Positions 46,643 through 57,460 of a stretch of DNA of 64,000 nucleotides are shown here, piece after piece; positions within the stretch are counted from its first letter, which is position 1; each line of letters opens with the position of its first letter. The notes beneath the pieces were generated by a model. It did not search any database, had not been told where the DNA came from, and saw nothing but the letters and a program-made list of their open reading frames with translations. The position numbers and the translations under genes were made by a program. Source of the DNA: Hirundichthys speculiger (Eukaryota; Chordata; Actinopteri; Beloniformes; Exocoetidae); assembly GCA_018398805.1 (NCBI GenBank), contig JAGFBZ010001127.1:1-64000 (forward strand), in the 5' to 3' direction.

Positions 46643-47927
46643 ATTAAACAGGTGAAAAAGGTAACAAGGTCAGCAAGCTTAATGGTATAACCTGCAATAA
46701 CTGTTAACTTCAATTTGTAGATTTAAATCCCAAACAAGCAAAAACACAAAGTCCTTTATCCTGTTTTCTGATCATGTTTCATCCTGTTCTCTCAGCATTT
46801 ATCAAGGCAGTTGAAACTACGCCCCCTGCTGTCTAAAACAGCTGCCAACAGTTTATGTTTCATCAGGATCAGAAGTGATCAAATTGTGGCACTAATTTTG
46901 ATGTGAGACCACCTTCTTCAGTGCCAACAAATTAATCTAAATTTCATATATAATATAATCACAGTAAGTAAGGACAAAGTATTTCAACAAAACATTCTTT
47001 CCTTTAAAAATTAACTCTGTAATTGATGCTAAATATGTAAATATTTCTCACATTATGGGTTATCATTTTACAAACTTTGTTTACCTTACAAAAAGTAACT
47101 GACCGGAAAAATCAAACAGCTGGTTGACTCTTGTGTCCTTCAACAAATGAGTCACCAAGGAGTTCCCAGGTGAGCTGAGAAATGTTATCTCTGTCCAAGG
47201 TTAGCCTCCAAATTTATTACAGAAATAAAACTTAAGGAGTTAATTCCAAGCAATAAAAGCTCTTAACATTAACAGTCATGTCTAAAAAAGACAAAGAAAA
47301 GCAGGGATAAAAACAACTGTAAAAGACTGACGGTGCTCCAATATAGTCACGTAACTAGTTAAACTGGCCAACCACGGGTACATGTGGTGAGAGGCCTAAA
47401 TTATCTAGGTGACAGAGCATTCGCTGCACCCATGTTAGATACATACACAGCAAGCAATAACGGCAACTAAAATGTGCAACAAAAAACTGGAGGTGCAAAA
47501 GAATATCACCACTTGAGTGGAGTGATGGAGCAGCAGTAACAAACACTCATCCTGGGCTCTGCTCATATGAGTCTTTCTGGTCTTTCCTGCATTAACTTCT
47601 CTGGTTATTCCCAGTATTGGCTCCTGACTCCTTCAGCCAAGCCTCATTGGGGGAGCTGCGGTTCTGCCGGCAGACATCCGTTGTCGGACGTCTAATTTCA
47701 AATTTTGTTTTGGTGTCGACATCAGAAAAGGCCACTTCCTTCAGCTGATGCTCAGTTAGCATGGCTGAGCTCTGCTAAGCTTCGTCCTCTTCTGCTTCCA
47801 GACCAGTTCACAGTCAGTCATGGTGGTCCGTTAGTAAAATAAACATAACGAACAAGCGAAGCCAAACATATTCTCTTTAAAACATGGCTATGCTCTGTTA
47901 CCTTTTTATTCATGGTTTAGAATAATG
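46643..47927. other. No gene recognised
   Basis: AT-rich sequence after the break in the second GVIN copy. No repeat ends or exons could be supported. Confidence 0.45.
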
Positions 47928-50900
47928 CCGTACCGTACCGTACCGTCTTCTTCCGCTTATCCGAGGTCGGGTCGCGGGGGCATCAGCCGGAGTAAGGAAG
48001 CCCAGACCCCCCTCTCCCCAGCCACTTCTTCCAGCTCCTCTGTGGGGATCCCGAGGCGTTCCCAGGCCAGCCGAGAGACATAGTCCCTCCAGCGTGTCCT
48101 GGGTCTTCCCCGGGGTCTCCTCCCAGTGGGCCGTGCCCGGAACACCTCACCAGGGAGGCGTCCAGGAGGCATCCTAACCAGATGCCCGAGCCACCTCATC
48201 TGGCTCCTCTCGATGCGGAGGAGCAGCGGTTCTACTCTGAGCCCCTCCCGGATGACCGAGCTTCTCACCCTATCTCTAAGGGAGAGCCCGGCCACCCTGC
48301 GAAGGAAGCTCATTTCAGCCGCTTGTATCCGCGATCTTGTTCTTTCGGTCACTACCCAAAGCTCATGACCATAGGTGAGGGTAGGAACGTAGATCGACCA
48401 GTAAATAGAGAGCTTCGCCTTCCGACTCAGCTCCTTCTTTACCACAACAGAACGGCGCAGCACCCGCATCACTGCAGATGCCGCACCGATCCGTCTGTCG
48501 ATCTCCCGCTTGATTTTGAGAATTTTGAGATTTTGAGAATCTGTTCCTGAACGGCGTCGTCGTCGTGGCCACTTCGAACCGTCCCCCTGAAGATTTGTAT
48601 AAAAACGGGCTGCAGAGAGTCAACTTTGTGCCTTTTATCGCAGTGTTGCAGAAATTTCCCTAGAGCTACTTAAACTCCTCCACTTGGGGAAGGACCTCAT
48701 CCCCAACCCGGAGAAGGCACTCCACCCTTTTCCGGCTGAGGACCATGGTCTCGGATTTGGAGGTGCTGATTCTCATCCCAGCCGCTTCACAACCGGCTGC
48801 GAATCGCTCCTGCGAGAGCTGTAGATCACGGCTCGATGAAGCCAACAGAACCACATCATCTGCAAATAGCAGAGACCCAATCCTGAGGCCACCGAACCGG
48901 ATCCCCTCAACACCTCGGCTGCGCCTAGAAATTCTGTCCATAAAAGTAATGAACAGAATCGGTGACAAAGGGAAGCCTTGGCGGAGTCCAACTCTCACTG
49001 GAAACGAATCCGACTTACTGCCGGCAATGCGGACCAAACTCTGGCACCGGTCGTACAGGGACCGGACAGCCCGTATAAGGGAGTCCGGCACCCCATACTC
49101 CCGAAGCACCCCCCACAGGAATCCCCGGGGAACACGGTCGAACGCCTTCTCCAAGTCCACAAAACACATGTAGACTGGTTGGGCGAACTCCCATGCCCCC
49201 TCCAAGACCCTGAAGAGGGTGTAGAGCTGGTCCACCGTTCCACGGCCGGGACGAAAACCACACTGCTCCTCCTCAATCCGAGATTCAACTATCCGACGGA
49301 CCCTCCTCTCCAGGACCCCTGAATAGACCTTCCCAGGGAGGCTGAGGAGTGTGATCCCCCTGTAGTTGGAACACACCCTCCGGTCCCCCTTTTTAAAGAG
49401 GGGGACCACCACCCCAGTCTGCCAATCCAGTGGTACTGTCCCCGACATCCACGCGATGCTGCAGAGGCGTGTCAACCAAGACAGCCCCTCAGCATCCAGA
49501 GCCTTGAGGAACTCCGGGCGGATCTCATCCACACCCGGGGCCCGGCCACCGAGGAGCTTTTTAACCAGCTCGGCAACCTCAGCCCCAGAGATAGGAGAGT
49601 CCGCCCCTGAGTCCCCAGATTCTGCCTCCTCATTGGAGGACGTGTCGGCGGGATTGAGGAGGTCTTCGAAGTATTCCCTCCACCGATCCACAACGTCCCG
49701 AGTCGAGGTCAACAGCTCCCCATCCCCACTGTATACAGTTTTGACGGAGCACTGCTTCCCCCTCCCGAGACGCCGGATGGTGGACCAGAATTTCTTCGAA
49801 GCTGTTCGGAAGTCGTTCTCCATGGCCTCTCCAAACTCCTCCCATGTCCGAGTTTTTGCCTCAGCAACCGCCGAAGCCGCGTTCCGCTTAGCCTACCGAT
49901 ACCTGTCAGCTGCCTCCAGAGTCCCACATGCCAAAAAGGCCTGATAGGACTCCTTCTTCAGCTTGACGGCATCCCTCACTGCTGGTGTCCACCAACGAGT
50001 TCTGGGATTGCCGCCACGACAGGCACCAACGACCTTACGGCCACAGCTCCGGTCGGCCGCCTCAACAATAGAGGCCCAGAACATAGCCCACTCGGACTCA
50101 ATGTCCCCTGCCTCCCTCGGAACATGGTCGAAGTTCTGCTGGAGGTGTGAGTTAAAGCTCTCTCTGACAGGAGACTCTGCCAGACGTTCCCAGCAGACCC
50201 TCACAACATGTTTGGGCCTGCCAGGTCTGACCGGCATCCTCCCCCACCATCTGAGCCAGCCCACCACCAGGTGGTGATCAGTTGACAGCTCCGCCCCTCT
50301 CTTCACCCGAGTGTCCAAGACATGCGGCCGCAAATCCGACGATACGATTATGAAGTCGATCATCGAACTGCGGCCTAGAGTGTCTTGGTGCCAAGTGCAC
50401 ATGTGGACACTCTTATGCTTGAACATGGTGTTCGTTATGGACAGTCCATGACGAGCACAGAAGTCCAATAACGAAACACCACTCTGGTTCAGATCGGGGG
50501 GGCCCTGCCTCCCAACCACACCCCTCCAGGTCTCACTGTCGTTGCCCACGTGAGCATTGAAGTCCCCCAGCAGAACGAGGGAGTCCCCAGATGGAACATT
50601 CTCCAATATTCCATCCAAGGACTCCAAAAAGGGTGGGTACTCTGAACTGCTATTTGGTGCGTAAGCACAAACAACAGTCAGGACCCGTCCCCCCCACCCG
50701 GAGGCGGAGAGAGGCTACCCTTTCGTCCACTGGGGTAAACCCCAATGTACAGGCGCCAAGTCGGGGGGCAATAAGTATGCCCACACCAGCTCGGCGCCTC
50801 TCACCCGGAGCAACTCCAGAGTGGAAGAGAGTCCAACCCCTCTCGAGGATACTGGTTCCAGAGCCCAAGCTGTGTGTCGAGGTGAGTCCAACTATATGTA

Positions 50901-51297
50901 GCTGGAACCGCTCGACCTCACACACCAGCTCAGGCTCCTTCCCCGCCAGAGAGGTGACATTCCACGTCCCTAGAGCTAGCTTCTGCAGCCGAGGATCGGA
51001 CCGCCAGGGTCCCCGAATCCGGCCACCGCCCAGCTCTCTACGCACCCGACCTCTATGGCCCCTCCTGCAGGTGGTGAGTCCACGGGAGTGGAGGCCCATG
51101 TCTCCCTTTCGGGCTGAGCCCGGCCGGGCCCCATGGGCAAAGGCCCGGCCACCAGGCGCTCGCCTCCGAGCCCCACCTCCAGGCCTGGCTCCAGAGGAGG
51201 GCCCCGGTGACCCGCGTCCGGGCAAGGGAAACCTTGGTCCAATGTTTTCGTTCATCATAGAGGTCTGTGAGCCACACTTTGTCTGGTCCCTCACCTA
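47928..51297 (-). mobile_element. Near full-length APE-type LINE (RTE-like), broken ORF
   Basis: On the minus strand the element reads from 51297 to a tail of three ACGGT repeats at 47928-47945. It encodes an AP-endonuclease ([29 protein letters not shown] within 49893-50627) and a reverse transcriptase (GVDEIRPEF, KAFDRVPRGF, GLRQGFPLSPILF and FADDVVLL within 48666-49823). A C-terminal basic region (LGHLVRMPPG, PRGRPRTRWRDYVS) lies within 47957-48472. The N-terminus lies in 50650-51294. Frames change at about 50640, 49850 and 48660. It is a very common fish LINE. I call it RTE-like; the clade needs a tree. Confidence 0.85.
48516..48665. other. Foreign segment replacing part of the LINE coding region
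   Basis: Between EEVLPQVEEFK and REIDRRIGAA the usual short stretch is replaced by about 150 bp that shows no relation to the LINE and contains GAGATTTTGAGAATTTTGAGA-like short repeats. It breaks the reverse transcriptase frame. It could be an insertion with deletion, or a chimeric junction. Confidence 0.5.
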
Positions 51298-51378
51298 GAG
51301 ACCACCTCGGCCTAGAATACTGCTAAGCGCTAAATAACTAAAATGATAGGGGCCTGGTAGTCTTGTGCCAGGCACTAG

Positions 51379-51700
51379 GGGCCCGATCTTACACTTCCCG
51401 CTAGCCGCTACCCACTACCCTCTACCCGCAAATTGCTGATTTAGGAACCTCCGCCAACCGCTAATGCAATCTTCCACTCCCTAAAGCCGGTACTCATTAT
51501 GCCGACTCCTTTACTCACATTGTAGGCGCGGCAATGGGCGTGTCTCTTGCGCTTTCCACAAATTCGGTATCTTGCAATCGTGGGGTTAGGACAGAGGGTA
51601 GCGGGTCGTCAGACCACCCGCTACCCTCTGTCCTAAACCTGCGAGATACTGGTACTGCAAGATACCGAGTTAGTGGAAAGCGCAACCAGCATGTCAGCAC
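51379..51700. mobile_element. Harbinger-like MITE copy with a rearranged right half
   Basis: The left end GGGCCCGATCTTACACTTCC and interior match the MITE at 16590-16829. The right half is an inverted copy of itself: GCGCTTTCCAC near 51550 faces GTGGAAAGCGC near 51673, with the hairpin at 51586-51636 in the middle. Confidence 0.6.
51586..51636. repeat. Perfect hairpin, 21-bp arms, 9-base loop
   Basis: Arms 51586-51606 and 51616-51636 are exact complements (TTAGGACAGAGGGTAGCGGGT and its complement). It is the centre of a larger inverted duplication. Confidence 0.9.
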
Positions 51701-52047
51701 GTAAAAGAGCACGTCCAAATCTCGTCATTGCGCGTCCACCCAGTCACATGTGAACGTGCACAAACGGCTCTACCTCTCGATTATGCATCACTCTATTACT
51801 TGCGTACATTTTTATTCTCTTAAGGGCAGATGATGTCTGTACAGCTGTGGCATGATCTCATTCAGATGTTTGCTGTGGAGGAAACGAGGAGATCACAGAA
51901 CTCTGTTGTGGAGTTTCTTGTACTGTGCGCCTCCCTCTGACCCCCTCCCTGCGCTCGGAACACCTGAGATGCGCTCACTGGTAGATGTCATCATACGTGT
52001 TCCTCTGGCTCAATGCTCATCCAATGATCCGTTCTGCAGTATTTTAA

Positions 52048-52080
52048 ATCAGCACAGCCGCTGGGAGCGGCTGTGCTGAT
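52048..52080. repeat. Perfect hairpin, 15-bp arms, 3-base loop
   Basis: ATCAGCACAGCCGCT, GGG, then AGCGGCTGTGCTGAT. It lies 25 bases before the start codon of the BED-finger exon. Confidence 0.9.
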
Positions 52081-52104
52081 GAAGAAACTAGACATTGTTG
52101 TGAG

Positions 52105-52335
52105 ATGGAGACTGACACAGAGAGCATGGAGACAGAGGAAATCGAGGAAAGCGAGGAAACAACGGAGAATGACACCACAGAGGAAAATGAGAACCCTTGG
52201 CCTCAACTCAGGGACATGTTTGTTTAAGTCGGACGAAAAGAAGACTGTTTTAAAAAGCGATGCAAGCTTTGTCTACCTCCTACCATCATAATGGCCTACA
52301 AGAATTCTGCCTCTAACTTGAGAAAACATGTGAAG
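52105..52335 (+). pseudogene. BED zinc-finger first exon of a hAT transposase, one stop
   Basis: ATG at 52105 opens an acidic lead (METDTESMETEEIEE) then PWPQLRDMFV. TAA at 52225-52227 interrupts, after which the same frame continues VGRKEDCFKKRCKLC and SASNLRKHVK to a donor AAG|GTAAGC (52335). The C-x2-C and H residues are those of a BED zinc finger as found at the start of hAT transposases and domesticated ZBED genes. Only one base separates it from an open exon. No downstream transposase exon was recognised. Confidence 0.7.
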
Positions 52336-52949
52336 GTAAGCTTTATCTTTTTGTGGAGATAATTGGTTTATATTATATTACAATATTGGTTTATATTGTT
52401 TCTAATAAGTTAATTTAAGGTCGCAAAATTTTTTCTCTGGCAGTAATTAATTTATTAATTCGTAGGAAAACGAAGCAGAATAGACTCTTTGAACTTTGAA
52501 AATCAGCTTCTTTTGAAACTAAACAAGAAGTTCAGAAAGTAAACAGGGAATGTTAAATTCAAACCCCTTGTTCTTTGTTAATTTTCATATTATCCCAACA
52601 GTTGTGTTAAGAAAGTTGGATTTTGAAGTTATTAGGCATTACAGACTTTACTCGGCCCCCTCTGGCCTAAGGTGGATGCACAGACAAGTGCCTCTCTTTC
52701 CTTATAAGCAAAATTGAAGACAATTGTGTATCTTTTTTCAAACCAAGAGTTGTTTTGTTGTTGGAGAGTGCTGGGCCCGCACTTCAACTTTTTAATGACT
52801 TTTGCAGTAATTGCAGAGAATGTTTTTGTTCCTTAACTCCTTAATGCTCCTTTAAGTTTAAGTTATCAGACAAATTGGTCTGTTCATTTACATATAATTT
52901 CATAAATACACAAATGTTTGTGTAAAACGTTGCATTAAGACACAATAAA

Positions 52950-53118
52950 AACATGTTAAAAGTAACTAGTACTTAAGTACTTTTTTTTAATGTAATTTAT
53001 ACTTTTACTTAAGTAAACTTTTAAGACCTGTACTTGTACTTGTAATTGAGTAGATTTTTAGCCCTGTACTTGTACTTTTACTTGAGTACAAATATTTAGT
53101 ACTCTTTCCACCACGGCC
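52950..53118 (-). mobile_element. hAT MITE end
   Basis: Read on the minus strand it starts GTGGTGGAAAGAGTACTAAA and is rich in AAGTAC/GTACTT words, like fish hAT MITEs beginning CAGTGGTGGAAA. The other end is not defined. Confidence 0.5.
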
Positions 53119-53419
53119 TATTATTGTATTTATGTCAACTAAATGTCAACTGAATTCATAATGATTACATGTGTCTTATGCCTACTGTCTATTGTGTATT
53201 CTTTATATCATTACAGTTAATGGTGAGAAACCTCTTCAAAAAAGCCCAGGAGTAAAGCTGTTCCACTGTTCCATTCTCACCAACAAACAACACACACACA
53301 ATTCAATAGTTATAATGTATAAAAATAAAAGTGTCATTAACACTTTTTTATTTTATTTTATTTTATTTGATGTAATTCATTTTGTTTTGGGGGGGTTGAC
53401 CTCGGTATTTGAAAAATCC

Positions 53420-53850
53420 TGGCTATGGCCTTGCAAGCTTTGCTGAACTGTCTTAAAGACGTCCACTCATGGTTGGAGATGAACTTCCTCAACTTGAATC
53501 AGAACGAGACAGAAATGATTGTTTTTGGTTAGTCAGAGATTTTAGATGGACATGACAGTGTAACTGACCCATTATCTATGTTCTGTAAGCAGTCTTTGGT
53601 TCTGAAGTAAGGTGAAGGTCTACCTTCCTACCAGAGACTTTCAGAGTTATTCATGTCTTCATTACCTGTCCACTAGATTATTGTGACTGTCTTTACTTTG
53701 GAATTGATCAGTCGTTACTCCGTCACTTGGAAACTGTTCAGAACGCAGCAGCTCACCTTCTGACGGGGAAGAAACGATGCCACCACATCACTCTTGTACT
53801 GGTTTCCCTTCACTGGCTTCATGTCCAGTTGAAGATTTTATTGTTTGTTT
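53420..53850 (+). mobile_element. Rex1-like LINE reverse transcriptase C-terminal remnant
   Basis: Broken frames read SWLEMNFLNLNQNETEMIVF, then LDYCDCLYFGIDQSLLRHLE, then AAHLLTGKKRCHHITLVL and SLHWLHVQLKILLFVF. These match the end of Rex1/CR1-type reverse transcriptases. Stops and frameshifts show an old copy. Confidence 0.7.
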
Positions 53851-54229
53851 TTAACAGTCTTAACAGTAGATATGGAGATCAACCAAGCAGCTGCTCTTGA
53901 CACATCTAAAATATAAATTAAAAAGTAGGCTGTGTGTTAGTCATACATTATTTTATTTTTTTTAATCATAATACTGTTTTATTTTTATTTTTTTACAATT
54001 CTAGTAAATATGGTTGCTTTTCTATGTTTTCATTCTCTTTATCTTGCTTTATTAGATATGCTTTCTTATTTTTAGGGGGTTTTATTTGTCTTAGAGGTCG
54101 TTTTAATTGTGCTCCAGAAATAAACTTGACTGGACTTTTTCCCGATCATTGATGGTGCGCCGGCTGACAGCAGGGGTCCAGTCCACTCAGACCCTGTCCA
54201 GCCCACCAACAACCCTCAGTGATGGTCAA

Positions 54230-54926
54230 AGTCTCATCAACACCACCGATGAATCCAGCCAGTTGAGCAACATCTGGGAAATGCAACAAATGATTTAACT
54301 TTCTGCTTAATCTCGCTGTCCAAATCTTCCCTCAGATCTGAAATCCTATCTGCTACAGTAATTCTCATCAGGCTAATGTTCCCAAACCTGTCTCCTCTCA
54401 GGACCATGATTTCTGCAGCCTTCAGCATTCATGCTTTCACAAAGTCTTCCTCACAAAACGCCTTTGATGCTGCTGCTGTTTCACCAACACTAAGGTATCC
54501 AGCTCTAACTGCTGCTTCACTGATGTCTGGGCTACGGGTAAAACAGTCTGCTGTTTCTTCAGACCTGCTAACAATTCATTTATCTTCTCTGTTCTCAGTT
54601 GTCCTTGCAGACTGTTGTATTCTTCACCGTGATGAGTCTGGCGTTGAATATTATATTCTTTGACAACTGAAACCTTCTGCAAACACACAGGTTCTCCATT
54701 CATCTGTCAATAAGTAGGAAACGGTCCTTTTTTCTAGAAAAACTCAACCTTCTGTCCACTTTTCTCCTCTTTGATAAAGATATTTAAGGAAATCAAAGTG
54801 CCAAATGGTGTAATGTTGACAGCTAAAGAATACTTAGTATAGAGTTTACACCTTTAGACGTCCCAGTGGCTGGATTGGACCTGTGGGGCTGGTTCTGGTC
54901 CACGAGCCGTATGTTTGACATCCCTG
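54230..54926 (-). mobile_element. hAT (Charlie-like) transposase N-terminal remnant
   Basis: The terminus CAGGGATGTCAAACATACGG starts at 54926 on the minus strand. Broken frames follow: EPVCLQKVSVVKEYNIQRQ, then GQLRTEKINELLAGLKKQQT, then MLKAAEIMVLRGDRFGNISL and TVADRISDLREDL. This is the start of the hAT family related to the GTF2IRD2/EPM2AIP1-type proteins. At least two frameshifts are present; the rest is missing. Confidence 0.65.
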
Positions 54927-55930
54927 ATCTGGAGTAAAACAGTGTCGTATCCATGACATCATTCATGTGGTGCAGCTGCACAAAAACCTCTCAAACCTTC
55001 AACCAGATGATCAGAAATCCATGTTTTTATGTGTTTTCTTGTTTGAATTTTATTGATTGAATGTTCTATGATATATTAACGTTCTGTATTAAGTTGTTTC
55101 TTTAATACCAGCAGTTTAGATCACACCAGTAAATCAGAACAAGTATTAAAAATATTCTGCCTTCACGGTTCCCTCAGTGAAGTTACACCCTGAAAGTTTG
55201 TTCAACTATAACGGTAAAGCTTCTTAGTGACAAAACAGCTCAGTAGATTTGAACATTTGATGATTCAACATTAATTTAATGGTCAGAAGGGTTGATTTTT
55301 TTAAAATGTAAAAGATCCACCTCTACTGTCACATCAGTCATAGTTACAGTCAGCTAGAGAGAAAGGAGAGTTACCTTCATTACTGTGAGAAATCTGATGC
55401 ATCAAAGAACTCCTGGATTAATTAGTAAAAGATCTGTTAAACAAATCAATGAAAAAAAATCTTGTTCATATTTTGCCTTTAACGATGTTAATGACACACT
55501 CTCAGTAATTTCTTAATATCCGAACAATCTAAATAAAGGTAACTGAACAATATAAAGGACATGAATGAATGAAAAGACAGATACAATAGAACTGTGCTGG
55601 ATTATAAAACAAAAAAGAGACAGAAAAAAAAGGATCAAATCTCTGAATTGTGCCTGAACAAAGAAATAGTGACCTTAACCCTTTATAGGTCACTATAGGA
55701 GAAGTCAAGTTAAATCTTCATCTTAAAGATCTATAATCTGTGATTAAAGCTGAAGTTAACTAGCCCTTCATGGACCCCCAGCTCCGGACTGGGACTGATG
55801 TGTTTTTTTTCTTTTCTTTTAACCAACTGCTCCAGTATGAACAGTTTCGTTGCTCGTGTACGACCCCCAGTGGACACATTGTAAATAGCAGCTACTTTGA
55901 TTGAAAAGTCATCATGATCTCCTCTGTAAA
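54927..55930. other. No gene recognised
   Basis: AT-rich. The region near 55935-55980 shares CCCAGTGGCTGGATTG with 54868-54885, so a piece of the same hAT family probably abuts the third GVIN promoter. Confidence 0.4.
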
Positions 55931-55984
55931 TTTGACTCTTCTCCACATCCCAGTGGCTGGATTGAACCTTCTGGCTCCTTTTAT

Positions 55985-56085
55985 CCTCATCAACTCAGTC
56001 ATTAAGTTTCATTTCCATGGTAACGTTAATGAGTAGGACTCATATAAACAAAACCTAACTGCTCATCTGAAGGTCTGAGTCACAT
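55985..56085 (-). promoter_or_regulatory. Third ISRE promoter (minus strand), orphaned
   Basis: On the minus strand GGAAATGAAAC (56006-56016) and GAGGATAAAAGG align with the promoter at 45793 along about 80 bases (GATGTGACT, GTTTTGTTT, CTACTC, then the ISRE). The homology stops within about 30 bases downstream, where hAT-like sequence begins. No exon follows, so the promoter no longer drives a GVIN gene. Confidence 0.65.
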
Positions 56086-57460
56086 CAACATGTGTGGTTT
56101 AGTTTGAGGGTTAAAGTTCTATAATCTGTGATAAAGGCTGAAGTTACAAACACTTCTGTGAGGCGCATTAATGGAGAGAAGATGAAGTGAAACCTGCAGT
56201 AATACTGAGTGATCCCATGAACGTTGACACACATGTTCAAGAATGAAGCAGACAGGATGGATGTGGACAACAACACAATGTCAGGGTTTGATGGGACAAA
56301 AAACAACTTTGACTATAAGAACAACATCCTTTATTAATCATGTTACAGGTTAAGATGAACAGTAACTGCAGTTATTTACTGATTATTTCTTTCCTGAAAT
56401 AAAAATGATTCATTATCTGTATTCTTACAATCCCTTATAGTCACCTAAAATGACTCCTTTAGTGACTTTGTTTCACATTATGATAAAATGAATAGACAGG
56501 AAATCTTCAGAGGAGTGAAAAGTTTCACTTCAAACAGATGTTGCTGAAAGAGAATATTAACAGTCTGACTTTACTGCTGAAGGCTTGATTTGAACATTTA
56601 TTTCTATATTCCTCCAGAATACAGTCATGTCAACTTTACATGAAATACAGAAAAAAACTTGACATGAAATACTGGAGCAAAGTCATTGTTGAACTTTGAT
56701 AAATCAGACAATCAAGTAAACAATAAAACACAGTCACTGATATCTAAGGATAAACTTATCAGGACAAACAGGAAAATTAAAGAATAAATCTGATCTTTAA
56801 CAGCTCTTAAAATGATCTAAACACAATTCCAGATCAACAACAGACAGATTATATTGTGTTAGTATTCATTCAACAAAATATAAGTAACAAGCAGAAGTAC
56901 GGTGTTAGAAATACTCAATAAAGAAATAAAGATGGACATCATTATATATCAAGAAAAAAAACATAATGTGATTAAAAAGAAAAGGCAGTGATGATCAGAA
57001 TAAACGAGTGACTGAGACACTGCAGACAGATCAGATTCACAACTACAAGTGTTTCCTCATCCATGATGTCACTGAAATCAGTTTTCCTGACTGATGGACA
57101 GGAAATTAAATCCACATATACATGGTAATATTCTTCACCAAAACAAATAATAAAAAAAACATCTGTACTCTGATCACCAAAAATACAAAAATAACAAAAA
57201 ACAAAATGAAACCAAACTAATCCAGTCGATCACTATTGATCGTGTTTGATGTCAACCCAGATAAAAGCTCAATATCAGCTCATTTTCTTATATTAGTTTT
57301 TCTAAACATTTAAATCAAGCAGTTCAGATGTGACAAAAACGTCTTGTAGATGCATAAATTTAGCACTTTATTTTTTATAACTTGTAAAAAGAAACAACAT
57401 CCACAGAAATAGAAGGTTCACTTTCACGATTAAAATAAGTGAAGTTGAAGATTATCAGTC
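56086..57460 (-). other. Region downstream of the second GTPase exon
   Basis: AT-rich, no credible ORF. It probably contains the 3' UTR of the minus-strand GTPase gene next to its stop codon at 57461-57463. Confidence 0.45.
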
